A DNA stretch of 37,294 nt from NCBI RefSeq assembly GCF_000425065.1, contig NZ_AULB01000045.1, forward strand, positions 1-37,294, given 5' to 3'. A program made the position numbers and the translations under genes. The DNA comes from Actinomadura rifamycini DSM 43936. GTDB lineage: Bacteria > Actinomycetota > Actinomycetes > Streptosporangiales > Streptosporangiaceae. The notes below the pieces were generated by a model. That model did not search any database. It saw nothing but the letters and a program-made list of their open reading frames with translations, and was not told the DNA's origin. The first letter of the stretch is position 1. Every line of letters begins with the position of its first letter. Below, in pieces: positions 15,186-23,542 of this stretch.

Positions 15186-15683
15186 ATGAGCGCTTCCGCG
15201 ACCACCGCCTCCCGGCTGCCGAACCCGCAGCAGCTCGTCCCCGAGCTCGGAGCCGTCGGCGGCGCCCTGTTCAAGGCCGTCGGGAACGGCTCGATCCCGC
15301 AGACGACCGTCGGGCTGGTGCAGCTGCGCGCCGGTCAGCTCGCCGGCAACACCTACCTGACCGTCCTGCACTCCGGGAACCTCCGCAAGGCCGGGGAGCC
15401 GGAGGAGCGGATCACCGCGGTGGCGTCCTGGCGGGACGCGCCGTACTTCACCGGCGCCGAGCGGGCGGCGCTCGCGCTGACCGAGGCCGTCCTCACGCCC
15501 GCCGCGGGCGGCGAGCGGGTCCCCGACGCGCTGTACGCGGAGGCGTCCGAGCACTACGACGACAAGGCCCTCGCGACGCTGGCGATGGCGATCGGGCAGG
15601 TCGGGTTCTTCACGCCGCTCGCGCTGATCGGCAAGCCGCTCCCCGGCGTGTCGCCCGCCGAGCAGTGGCGCGCGGCCGAGTAG
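15186..15683 (+). CDS. Carboxymuconolactone decarboxylase/AhpD-family protein lacking the CxxC pair
   Basis: 165 residues, RBS GAAGGAG, ATG at 15186. The helical fold of the family is clear (NLRKAGEPEERITAVASWRD, then AERAALALTEAVLTP). In most AhpD-like members the segment after the first long helix reads roughly NGCxxCxxxH and supplies a redox-active Cys pair plus His. Here it reads AGNTYLTVLHSGNLRKAG: both Cys are replaced (by Asn and Leu) while the His is kept. Peroxidase or disulfide-reductase activity of the AhpD type is therefore unlikely. The ECF41-type promoter upstream suggests it is the partner gene of an ECF41 sigma factor, but no sigma gene is adjacent. Downstream sequence (15684-15966) holds no gene I can support. 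Confidence 0.85.
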   Translation: MSASATTASRLPNPQQLVPELGAVGGALFKAVGNGSIPQTTVGLVQLRAGQLAGNTYLTVLHSGNLRKAGEPEERITAVASWRDAPYFTGAERAALALTEAVLTPAAGGERVPDALYAEASEHYDDKALATLAMAIGQVGFFTPLALIGKPLPGVSPAEQWRAAE

Positions 15684-16205
15684 CCCTCCCCGGACCGAAG
15701 GAACCCTAGAAGTTCCCCCGGACGACGACCCCAACGAGGAGCAGTGAGGATCCGGAGCACCTTGCTCGCGGCCCTGAACGCATTGGCGAGCCGTGCGGCG
15801 GCACAGACCGCGACAAGCAGAGGACGCCGCCGCGGCTCCGGCCAGTCCGGCCCCCTGCGCCGCCGACAGCCGCTCGCGCAGCCAGGCGACGCCCGCCGGC
15901 ACGGGCACGGTCACGTCCAGCGGAGTGGTGTATGAGTCGATCTCCGGGTGATCCTGTTTCTGCAGGTTAAGCGGTGAGTTCTCGCGGGTCGATCTTGGGG
16001 TCGGGTGTGGTGTCGTCGATGACGCGCAGGCGGGCTTTGGCCAGAATCCCAAGACCCATTTAGCGGCGGGCCTCGGCCCATTCGTCGGTCTGTTCCATCA
16101 GCACCGCCCCGACGAGCCGGACGATCGCGGCCCGACGTGGTCGGGGAAGATCCCGACCACGTCGGTGCGCCGCCTGATCTCCTCGTTCAGCCGCTCTTGC
16201 GGGTT

Positions 16206-17533
16206 GATGCCCCTATGGATGTCAACTATGGGATGTCGGTGCGTTCGAGTGGATGATGAGCGCGTGAACTTCGCGGGCGATGTATCGCTTGAGACAGCGG
16301 ATGGCCTCACGACGGGTCTTGCCTTGGGCCGCGCGTTTCTGAAGGTAGTCCTGAGTGCGTTGGTCCCAGCGCAGTCGGCTGAGGGTGATCCGGTAGAGCG
16401 CTGCGTTGGCCTGTCGGTCACCACCGCGATTGAGGCGGCGTCGAGATGATTTGCCCGACGAACAGTCGAGCGGGCTCACTCCGCACAGCGCGGCGAAGGA
16501 CGCCTCGCTGTGCAGTCTGTGAGGGTTGTCGCCCGCGGTGATGAGCAGGACCGCGGCGCTGTCGGGCCCTATGCCAGGTTGCTCCAGCAGGGTGGGAGCG
16601 GCAGCCTGGATCGCCGTTGTGATGTGCTTGGTGAGATCGGTTATCTCCGCAGTGAGGGCGTGAATACGCGTGGCCAGCAGGCGAAGCGTGTAGAGGGTGG
16701 CGAAGTCGGCGTTCACCGCCTCGGAGGGTTCGAACGTTCGGCAGGCGGTGAGGAGCCGTGGCGTGGAGAGGGCGGCAAGACGTTCGCGAAGCGCCGGATC
16801 GGCCGAAACCAGCAGCGACTTGAGCTGGTTGATCGCCTGGGTCCGCGCCTTGATCGCCGAATCTTTGGCGACTTTGAACACCCGCAGCATCTCCACCGGC
16901 CCGTCTGCGCTCTTGGGGACTGCGGTCGCCTCACCGGCCAGGACGGCGCGCGCGGCGTTCTCTGCATCGATCGCGTCAGTCTTGCCGCGACGACGCCGTA
17001 CTGCGCGGTCTGGTCGGTTGACCTCCAGAACCGTGATTTCGGCAGCTTGCAGAGTCCGCGCCAGTGCAGATCCGTACGATCCCGTGCCTTCAACCCCAGC
17101 TCGCTGGACCACACCGTGCGAACGCGCCCAGGCGATGAGGCGCTCATAACCTGATGCCGTGGCGGGGAACGAAGCCCGCGCCACAACCCCGCCGGTCAAT
17201 GTCACCACCGCAGCCGCGTGCATGTCCTTGTGGGTGTCCACGCCCACAACGACGTCTTCGACCTGGTCCTCGACGTCGGTCTCGGGCATGCTGACGATGG
17301 TCATCGGGCTCCTTCAACGGCATCAGGGGTTGATGGCCGTCGTCGGGCCGGCAGGACGGTCAGAACTGTGACGGTGCCTTGTGACGGCAAGGCCCCTATC
17401 GGGACACGCCTGCCGGTCCGACGGCAGCAAACACCGCCCGGCGCGAGGACCGGCAGATCAACCCAAGGGCAGCAAGGCCAGTTGGACCACGGGCCAGGAA
17501 CCTCGTCCGGACGGCACGAACAGAATCCTCACA
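16206..17533 (-). mobile_element. Intact IS110-family element inserted in the IS256 gene
   Basis: The junctions can be read from the split host gene. Removing 16206-17533 (one base ambiguous with 16207-17534) restores GGGTTGTTGGACC, which encodes the canonical IS256 string WSNNPQERLN. The element is therefore about 1,328 bp and leaves no target duplication, as is usual for IS110 elements. It carries one transposase gene and about 230 bp upstream of it that could hold the noncoding RNA described for this family. Confidence 0.85.
16222..17304 (-). CDS. IS110-family transposase (DEDD, recombinase type)
   Basis: 360 residues, full length for the family. The N-terminal RuvC-like DEDD domain has VVGVDTHKDMHAAAV (D23), GVEGTGSYG and the KTDAIDAENAAR pair. 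A coiled linker follows (about 140-230). The C-terminal Tnp20 domain carries LEQPGIGPDSAAVLL and the serine-containing segment SSGKSSRRRLNRGG. All key residues are present, so the element could be active. The ATG at 17304 has AAGGAG upstream, and the reading frame has no lesion, in contrast to the IS256 gene around it. Confidence 0.92.
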   Translation of the reverse strand: MTIVSMPETDVEDQVEDVVVGVDTHKDMHAAAVVTLTGGVVARASFPATASGYERLIAWARSHGVVQRAGVEGTGSYGSALARTLQAAEITVLEVNRPDRAVRRRRGKTDAIDAENAARAVLAGEATAVPKSADGPVEMLRVFKVAKDSAIKARTQAINQLKSLLVSADPALRERLAALSTPRLLTACRTFEPSEAVNADFATLYTLRLLATRIHALTAEITDLTKHITTAIQAAAPTLLEQPGIGPDSAAVLLITAGDNPHRLHSEASFAALCGVSPLDCSSGKSSRRRLNRGGDRQANAALYRITLSRLRWDQRTQDYLQKRAAQGKTRREAIRCLKRYIAREVHALIIHSNAPTSHS

Positions 17534-18477
17534 GTTGGACCAGATCTGCCGCCAGATCTGGCGGGGAAAGCCGGTGAAGGCCAGCAGGTCGGGCCTTGCC
17601 TCCTTCAGGTGCTCGGCCGCGTCGGGGTGCTTGACGGCCGGCGAATCGACGACCCGGGCGTGCTGGGCGTGGACCTCTTCGGCGGCGGGCTGGTCGAAGA
17701 TGGTGCGCACCGGCGTCGCCGCCCACGGCTGCGCCGACCGGGACACCTTCATCAGCAGGCCGCGCAGGTAGTGGGTCCGGCACCGCTGCCAGGACGCGCC
17801 TGGCAGCGTCGCCCCGATCGCCTCCACCAGGCCGCGGTGCGCTCGGAGATCACCAGCTGGACGCCGGTCAGGCCCCGCGCGACGAGTCCGCGCAGGAAGG
17901 CCAGCCATCCGGCGCCGTCTTCGGCCGAGGTGACCTCGATCCCGAGGATCTTGCGGTGCCCGTCGGCGTTCACGCCGGTGGCCACGAGCACGTGTACGTT
18001 GACGATGCGGCCGTCCTCGCGGACCTTCCGGGTCAGGGCGTCCACCCACACGAACGCATACGGCCCGGCCTCCAGCGGCCGGTTGCGGAACGCCTGCACT
18101 TGGGCGTCCAGCACCTTCGACATTTCCGACACCTGGCTATTGGAAATGCCCTTGATGCCCATCTGCTCGACCAGCTTGTCCACCCGCCGCGTCGACACAC
18201 CGAGGAGATAGGAGGTGGCCACCACGCTGACCAGGGCCTGCTCGGCCCGTCGGCGGCGTTCCAGCAGCCACTCGGGGAAGGAGGAGCCCGAGCGCAGCTT
18301 GGGAATCGCCAGCTCGACGGTGCCGGCGCGGGTGTCCCAGTCCCGGGGCCGGTATCCGTTGCGGCGGTTGACCCGCTCGTGCGAGCGCTGTCCGTAGCCG
18401 GCCCCGCAGACGGCGTCGGCCTCCGCGCTCATGTGGTCAAACTCGTACACCACCTCCGTGGACGCAACCATTTTCAC

Positions 18478-18719
18478 TCACTCGGTCGTGGTGGTTGAGA
18501 GCGGACGGTGACGAACTGAAGATCGCGGTCGGGCACTGGTTCTGGGCCTGCTGGGCCAGGCCGGGAATGCCGAGGATGCTGGAGGCGGCGATGAGCAGGC
18601 CCAGAGTGCCGAGCGCTGAAGCGAGGGTGGACGGGCCGAAGACCGAGGTGTCGTGGTTGCTGGGGCAGGGCGACGAACCGGCGGTCTTGTCGGCGCCGCC
18701 CGCTGCCGGAGGTGGGGCC
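18478..18719. other. Gap between IS256 and the aconitase operon; possible hydrophobic coding fragment
   Basis: One minus-strand frame reads a Cys-flanked hydrophobic segment (STLASALGTLGLLIAASS, then ILGIPGLAQQAQNQCP, about 18520-18640) with no credible start of its own. It may be the end of a small membrane protein cut by the IS256 insertion. I do not recognise it. Confidence 0.25.
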
Positions 18720-18740
18720 GCCGGGGCCCTGGGCCCCGGC
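18720..18740 (-). terminator. Hairpin just after the aconitase stop
   Basis: A 9-bp perfect stem (GCCGGGGCC, 3-nt loop, GGCCCCGGC) begins 10 bp beyond the acnA stop codon. It is the likely end of the ten-gene minus-strand operon. There is no T tract. Confidence 0.5.
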
Positions 18741-18749
18741 AACGCAGGA

Positions 18750-21434
18750 TCAGGCATCCGTCTGCTCGTCCGGGGCCGGTCGGCGGGCCAGCAGCTCGCG
18801 TAGGACGGAGGGCATGATGCCGCCGTGGCGGTAGTAGTCGGCCTCGCGCGGGGTGTCGAGGCGCACGGTCGCTTCAAAGGTTCGGTCGTCCGCGGTGACG
18901 GTGACGGTGCGGGGGACGAGCCCGTCGTTCAAGGGCTCCAGCCCGCGGATCGTGTAGGTCTCGCGGCCGTGCAGTCCGAGGGTCTCCGCGTCCTGCCCTT
19001 CGAGGAACTGGAGCGGGAGGACGCCCATGCCGACGAGGTTCGAGCGGTGGATGCGTTCGAAGGAGGCGGCGATGACGGCTCGGACCCCGAGGAGGGCCGG
19101 GCCTTTGGCGGCCCAGTCGCGTGAGGAACCGGCGCCGTAGCCGTGACCGGCGACGACGATGGTCGGGACGGAGGCGGCGCGGTATCCGGCGGCGGCGTCG
19201 AAGATCGGGGTGACGGCGCCGCCGTTGAGGAAGTCGAGGGTCTGGGGGCCTTCGATGTGGGGCACGAGGTGGTTGCGCAGTCTGGGGTTGGCGAACGCTC
19301 CTCGCATCATGATGGTGTGGTCGCCCCGGCGGGACGCGTAGGTGTTGAGCTGTTCGGGCGGCACCCCGCGGTTCGCGAGGTGGCGTCCGGCGACGCTGTC
19401 GGGGGTGATCGCGCCGGCGGGCGAGATGTGGTCGGTGGTGATGGAGTCGCCGAGCTTGACCAGGACGCGCGCGTCGCTGATGTCTCCGACGGGGGCGGGG
19501 CGGACCGGCAGGCCGTCCAGGTAGGGCGGCCGACGCAGATAGGTGGAGTCTTCCTGCCACGGATAGGTCTTGGTCGAGGGCGTTTCCAGGGATTGCCAGC
19601 GTTCGTCGCCGTCGAAGACGGTGGCGTAGCCGCGGGCGAACATCCCGGGTTCGAGGACGCCGTCGACGATGGCGCGGACCTCGTCGGCGTCCGGCCAGAC
19701 GTCCCGCAGATGGACGGGCTTGCCGTCCCGGTCGGTGCCGAGCGGTTCGGTGGTCAGGTCGATGTCCATCGTCCCGGCGATGGCGTAGGCGACGACGAGC
19801 GGTGGGGACGCCAGGTAGTTGAGCTTGACCTCGGGCTGGATGCGGCCTTCGAAATTGCGGTTGCCCGACAGCACCGCGGCCGCGGTGAGCCCGCCGTCGC
19901 GGACGGCCCGGGAGACTTCGGGGACGAGCGGGCCGGAGGCGCCGATGCAGGTCATGCAGCCGAATCCGGTGAGGTGGAAGCCCAGGTCCGCGAGGTAGGG
20001 GGTGAGGCCGGCCTCGTCGTAGTAGTCCATGACGACGCGGGAACCGGGGGAGAGCGTGGTCTTGACCCAGGGGCGGCTGGTGAGCCCTCGCTGGACGGCC
20101 TTCTTGGCGAGCAGCGCCGCGGTCACCATGACCGACGGGTTGGACGTGTTGGTGCAGGAGGTGATCGCGGCGATCGCCACGGTGCCGTGCCGCAGCTCGT
20201 GGGTGCCGCCGTCGAGGGTCACGGGGACTGGCGCCTCTTTCGGCACGGTCGCGTTGAAGGCGGCTTTGGCCCGGTGCAGCGGGACGCGGTCCTGCGGGCG
20301 GCGCGGCCCCGCCAGGGAGGGCCGGACGGTGCTCAGGTCGAGTTCGAGCTCTTCGGAGAAGGCCGGTGGCTCGTCGGGCGAGGCCCACAGGCCCTGGGCT
20401 TTGGCGTAGGTCTCCACGAGGGCGACGTGCTCGGGGTCCCGGCCGGTGAAGCGAAGGTAGCCGAGGGTCTCGTCGTCGATGGGGAAGTACGCGGCCGTCG
20501 AGCCGAACTCGGGGCACATGTTCGCGATGGTGGCGCGGTCGGCGACCGGCAGGTCGGCGACGCCGGGGCCGTGGAACTCGACGAACTCGCCGACGACGCC
20601 GTGGCCCCGCAACAGCTCGGTGATGGTGAGGACGAGGTCGGTCGCGGTGACGCCGGCGGGGAGCCGGCCGTGCAGGCGCAGGCCGACGACGTCGGGCAGG
20701 AGCATGGCGATCGACTGGCCGAGCATGGCGGCTTCGGCCTCGATGCCGCCGACGCCCCAGCCGAGGACGCCGAGGCCGTTCACCATCGTGGTGTGCGAGT
20801 CGGTGCCCAGGCAGAGGTCGGGGAGGGCCCACCCGTCCCGCTCGGTCACGACCCGCGCGAGGCGTTCGATGTTCACCTGGTGCATGATCCCCATGCCGGG
20901 CGGAACCACCGTGAACTGCCGCAGTGCCTCCTGTCCCCACCGGAGGAAGCGGTACCGCTCGTGGTTGCGGCGGTACTCCAGCTCGACGTTGCGGACGCGC
21001 GCGTCCGGCCGTCCGAACACGTCGGCGACGACCGAGTGGTCCACGACCAGCTCGGCCGGGACGAGCGGGTTGACGTCCGCCGGATCGCCGCCGAGCCGCT
21101 CCATCGCGTCGCGCATCGCGGCCAGGTCGGCGATGACGGGCACGCCGTTGGTGTCGTGCAGGAATACCCGGGACGGCCGCAGTTCGACCACAGGGCCGGC
21201 GGGAGAAGAGGGCTGCCAGTTCGCCAGCGCCTCGATCGCCGCGGTCGACGCCCGGGAGCCGTCCTGGTGCCGCAGCAGGTTCTCCAGGACGATCCGCAGG
21301 CTGAACGGTAGGCGGCGGGGGGCGAGTTCGCCGATCCGGTGGATCGACAGCTCCCGGGATCCCAGGCGCAGCGTGCCGCGCGTCCCGTAGGCGTCCAGGC
21401 CGGACGCGATCGAGCCGCTCAGGTGCCGGGCCAT
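18750..21434 (-). CDS. acnA: Aconitate hydratase, AcnA/IRP type
   Basis: 894 residues, full length for monomeric bacterial AcnA. It interconverts citrate and isocitrate through cis-aconitate using a [4Fe-4S] cluster. Cluster cysteines lie in AITSCTNTSNPSVM and GFGCMTCIGASGPL. The usual TTCIGNSG is altered here to MTCIGASG, so an Asn near the cluster is replaced by Ala. The swivel domain contains GDSITTDHISPAG and GAGSSRDWAAKGPALLGV. The ATG at 21434 has AGGAGG upstream. The gene is last in the catabolic operon, 43 bp after the ABM-like gene. It could feed isocitrate to the TCA cycle, or act on an analogous tricarboxylate together with the isocitrate/isopropylmalate-type dehydrogenase upstream. 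Confidence 0.95.
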   Translation of the reverse strand: MARHLSGSIASGLDAYGTRGTLRLGSRELSIHRIGELAPRRLPFSLRIVLENLLRHQDGSRASTAAIEALANWQPSSPAGPVVELRPSRVFLHDTNGVPVIADLAAMRDAMERLGGDPADVNPLVPAELVVDHSVVADVFGRPDARVRNVELEYRRNHERYRFLRWGQEALRQFTVVPPGMGIMHQVNIERLARVVTERDGWALPDLCLGTDSHTTMVNGLGVLGWGVGGIEAEAAMLGQSIAMLLPDVVGLRLHGRLPAGVTATDLVLTITELLRGHGVVGEFVEFHGPGVADLPVADRATIANMCPEFGSTAAYFPIDDETLGYLRFTGRDPEHVALVETYAKAQGLWASPDEPPAFSEELELDLSTVRPSLAGPRRPQDRVPLHRAKAAFNATVPKEAPVPVTLDGGTHELRHGTVAIAAITSCTNTSNPSVMVTAALLAKKAVQRGLTSRPWVKTTLSPGSRVVMDYYDEAGLTPYLADLGFHLTGFGCMTCIGASGPLVPEVSRAVRDGGLTAAAVLSGNRNFEGRIQPEVKLNYLASPPLVVAYAIAGTMDIDLTTEPLGTDRDGKPVHLRDVWPDADEVRAIVDGVLEPGMFARGYATVFDGDERWQSLETPSTKTYPWQEDSTYLRRPPYLDGLPVRPAPVGDISDARVLVKLGDSITTDHISPAGAITPDSVAGRHLANRGVPPEQLNTYASRRGDHTIMMRGAFANPRLRNHLVPHIEGPQTLDFLNGGAVTPIFDAAAGYRAASVPTIVVAGHGYGAGSSRDWAAKGPALLGVRAVIAASFERIHRSNLVGMGVLPLQFLEGQDAETLGLHGRETYTIRGLEPLNDGLVPRTVTVTADDRTFEATVRLDTPREADYYRHGGIMPSVLRELLARRPAPDEQTDA

Positions 21435-21477
21435 CGGTTTCCTCCTGTTCTCGGGCAGGCGCCCACGCGGAGCGTGG

Positions 21478-21807
21478 TCATCGGCCCTGGTGATCCGGTT
21501 TCCCGGGCGCGGGGAGCTCCGCCGGGACGCAGTAGGTGTTCTGGTGGGTGCCGGGCACGACGCAGGCGGCGGACGCGGCCTTCCAGGACGGGTAGTGCGA
21601 AGCCGACCGGTGCTCGTGGAAGAACGCGTGCTCGTCCCGGTAGATCTCGTGCAGGACGAACGCGCACGGGTCGTCGGTTCTCTGCAGGACGTCGAAGCGC
21701 AGGCAGCCGGGCTCCCGCCGGGTGGCCTCGGCGTTCTCGGTCAGGGCGCCGCAGAAGTCGTCGAGCTTGCCGGGCTCGACCCGCATGTTCACGATCACGA
21801 CGAACAC
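21478..21807 (-). CDS. Antibiotic biosynthesis monooxygenase (ABM)-fold protein
   Basis: About 109 residues, a single dimeric alpha/beta ABM domain: VFVVIVNMRVEPGKLDDF, then ENAEATRREPGCLRFDVL, then FVLHEIYRDEHAFFHEH. The domain family includes quinol monooxygenases, LsrG-type isomerases and heme-degrading enzymes, so the reaction cannot be told. The GTG at 21807 overlaps the end of the Ldh-family gene by 13 bp; an internal ATG at the MRVEP position is possible. As a member of the catabolic operon it may act on a reactive keto intermediate, as LsrG does in AI-2 breakdown, but that is inference. Confidence 0.8.
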   Translation of the reverse strand: MFVVIVNMRVEPGKLDDFCGALTENAEATRREPGCLRFDVLQRTDDPCAFVLHEIYRDEHAFFHEHRSASHYPSWKAASAACVVPGTHQNTYCVPAELPAPGKPDHQGR

Positions 21808-22892
21808 GGTCTTGCCGCCCCCTCGCTGATTGGTTCCGGCATCGCGACGCCGGATTCGCGGGCGAGCCGGACCAGTTCGGAGCGGGTGCGGGACGGGAGA
21901 GGAATCCCCGTCCGCGCGGAGGTGCGTGCGTTGCGGTCCTCGATCTCGCCGGGGTAGAGGATCTCTCCGCTGCCGGGGGCCGTCGGCACCGCCTTGGTGA
22001 GGTGGATGAGGTCGTCCAGGCGGCGGGCGAATTCCCGTTCCGGCAGGAGGGCGTCGACGCGCACCGCGATGACCAGATGGCCGCATCCGCTGCGCCGGTC
22101 GGGGACGTAGGGGCCCGCGATCGCGGTGGCGTAGGAGGAACCCGTCAGCACCCCGGACAGGACGTCCATCATGAAGGAGATGGCGTAGCCCTTGTGCCCG
22201 GCCATCGGCCGGACGATCCCGTCGATGGCGGCCCGCGGGTCGGTGGTGGGGTTCCCGTCGGCGTCGATCGCCCAGTCGGCGGGGATGTCCTCACCGCGTT
22301 CGAGCGCGGCGTAGATCTTGCCTCGGGCGACGACGGTGTTGGCGATGTCGAGGACGACCGGGTCCGCGCCCGCCCGGGGCGCGGCGATCGACCACGGGTT
22401 GGCGCCGACGGTCTTCTCCCGGCCGCCCCACGGCGCCATCGCCGGGCTGCCGTTGGTGGTCAGGATCGCGACGCAGCCGGCCGCGGCCATCCTGCGGGTG
22501 AAGTAGGCGGCGGTGCCGAAATGGTTGCCGTTGCGGACGGCCACCACGCCCACCCCGTGCTCGGCTGCCCGCCGCACGGCGTCGTCGCAGGCCCGGGCGG
22601 TGACGACCTGCCCCACGCCGTCGCGGCCGTCGAGCACCGCCACCGCCCCGGCGTCGACCGGCATCGCGACCTCGGTGACCGGTCTCATCACGCCCGTTCT
22701 CAACCGCTCGACGTACCAGCCGAGGCGTAGGAGCCCGTGCGAGGGATGTCCCCAGGCGTCGGCGACGACGAGGCTGTCGGCGACGAGGCGGGCGTCGTCC
22801 AGGGGTACGCCCTGCGCCATGAGGATCTGTGCGGCGACGTCGGTCAGGGCTTCGGCGGGGTACCGGGCGGGGGAGTCGTCGGCCGGGGTCAC
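21795..22892 (-). CDS. Ldh-family (malate/L-lactate/ureidoglycolate-type) NAD(P)-dependent dehydrogenase
   Basis: 365 residues of the Ldh_2 fold, which oxidises 2-hydroxy acids or reduces 2-keto acids. Typical motifs are the substrate region GHPSHGLLRLGWYVERL, the catalytic His in VRNGNHFGTAAYF, GANPWSIAAPR for the cofactor, and KGYAISFMMDVLSGVLTG. The GTG at 22892 (RBS GGGAGG) overlaps the OtnC stop in a 4-bp GTGA. In the tetronate pathways this step (threonate or erythronate to a keto acid) is usually done by an LtnD-type enzyme of another family. None is present here, so this protein is the natural candidate for that oxidation. Substrate unknown. Confidence 0.9.
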   Translation of the reverse strand: MTPADDSPARYPAEALTDVAAQILMAQGVPLDDARLVADSLVVADAWGHPSHGLLRLGWYVERLRTGVMRPVTEVAMPVDAGAVAVLDGRDGVGQVVTARACDDAVRRAAEHGVGVVAVRNGNHFGTAAYFTRRMAAAGCVAILTTNGSPAMAPWGGREKTVGANPWSIAAPRAGADPVVLDIANTVVARGKIYAALERGEDIPADWAIDADGNPTTDPRAAIDGIVRPMAGHKGYAISFMMDVLSGVLTGSSYATAIAGPYVPDRRSGCGHLVIAVRVDALLPEREFARRLDDLIHLTKAVPTAPGSGEILYPGEIEDRNARTSARTGIPLPSRTRSELVRLARESGVAMPEPISEGAARPCSS

Positions 22893-23542
22893 GCCGGTCC
22901 TCCCGTCCTGATCGCCGGGACGGTCAGACCGGCCGCCTGCTCGGGGGACAGGGGACGGGTCGGATGGCCCTGCAGAAGGAACCACAGGCGGGCGGTCTCC
23001 TCGATCTCTTCGGCGACGTCGGCCGCGGCCGACAGGTCGGCGGCGGCGGCGACGGAGCCGTGGTTGGCCAGCAGCAGCGCGTGGACGTCCCGGGCGGCCT
23101 CTTCGACGACCGGTTCCAGCCGGACGTCGCCGGGGGCGTGGAAGGGCAGGACGGGCAGCCGCCCGACCCGCATCGCGTAGTAGGCGGTCAGCGGCGGCAG
23201 CGCGTCCGCGGGGTCGATCCCGGCGTGGCAGGAGAGCGCGACGGCGTGCGTGCTGTGCAGGTGCACCACGGCTCCGCAGGACGGCCGCGCCCGGTAGACG
23301 GCCAGGTGCAGGAACGCCTCCTTGGACGGCGGCGGCCCGCTCACGTGCCGCCGGTCGTCGGGATCGACGAGGGCGAGCGCGTCCGGGGCGAGGGCGTCCA
23401 GCGATCCCCCCGTCGGAGTGATCAGGACGCCGGCGGACGTGCGCACGCTCAGGTTCCCGGTACGGCCGTGGGTGAGGCGGCGCGCGTGGAGGGAGGCGCC
23501 GAGCGCGACGATCTGCGCGGCGGCCTCGGCGACGCCGATCAC
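22889..23542 (-). CDS. otnC: 3-oxo-tetronate 4-phosphate decarboxylase, class II aldolase fold
   Basis: 217 residues of the class II aldolase/adducin family. Zn ligands are in VHLHSTHAVAL (H-x-H) and a later His in FHAPGD; the phosphate-binding segment is LTHGRTGNLSVR and the acidic residue lies in PSKEAFLHLA. Pairing with a DUF1537-type kinase in an overlapping gene makes OtnC, which converts 3-dehydrotetronate 4-phosphate to dihydroxyacetone phosphate and CO2, the likeliest function. A fuculose-phosphate-aldolase-like role cannot be excluded. The GTG start at 23542 and the stop at 22889 both form GTGA overlaps with their neighbours. Confidence 0.85.
   Translation of the reverse strand: MIGVAEAAAQIVALGASLHARRLTHGRTGNLSVRTSAGVLITPTGGSLDALAPDALALVDPDDRRHVSGPPPSKEAFLHLAVYRARPSCGAVVHLHSTHAVALSCHAGIDPADALPPLTAYYAMRVGRLPVLPFHAPGDVRLEPVVEEAARDVHALLLANHGSVAAAADLSAAADVAEEIEETARLWFLLQGHPTRPLSPEQAAGLTVPAIRTGGPA

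Larger units (their letters stand above)
15967..18477 (-). pseudogene. IS256-family transposase gene, interrupted by IS110 and otherwise mutated
   Basis: The 5' part from 18477 shows the IS256/IS1081-type transposase (AEADAVCGAGYG, TVELAIPKLRSGSSFPEWLL, then the DDE region YAFVWVDALTRKVRE). A one-base deletion near 17840 shifts the frame after GVQLVIS; the next frame continues with HRGLVEAIGATLPG to PRQIWRQIWSN. There the gene is split by the IS110 element. The rest resumes at about 16205 with NPQERLNEEIRRRTDVVGIF. It has another frame defect after FPDHV and an in-frame TAA where the family has a Tyr or similar codon (EARR-stop-MGLG), and ends at 15967. It is dead three times over. Element ends were not defined. 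Confidence 0.88.

Noticed and set aside
15744..15935. A short plus-strand ORF that might be the missing ECF41 sigma factor
   Set aside because: Its translation has none of the sigma-2 or sigma-4 motifs and quickly becomes Arg/Gly-rich.
19143..21311. A 722-codon plus-strand open frame opposite acnA
   Set aside because: It is a mirror of the aconitase codons (high-GC antisense frame rich in Gly, Val, Asp and Arg), with no domain and no RBS logic.
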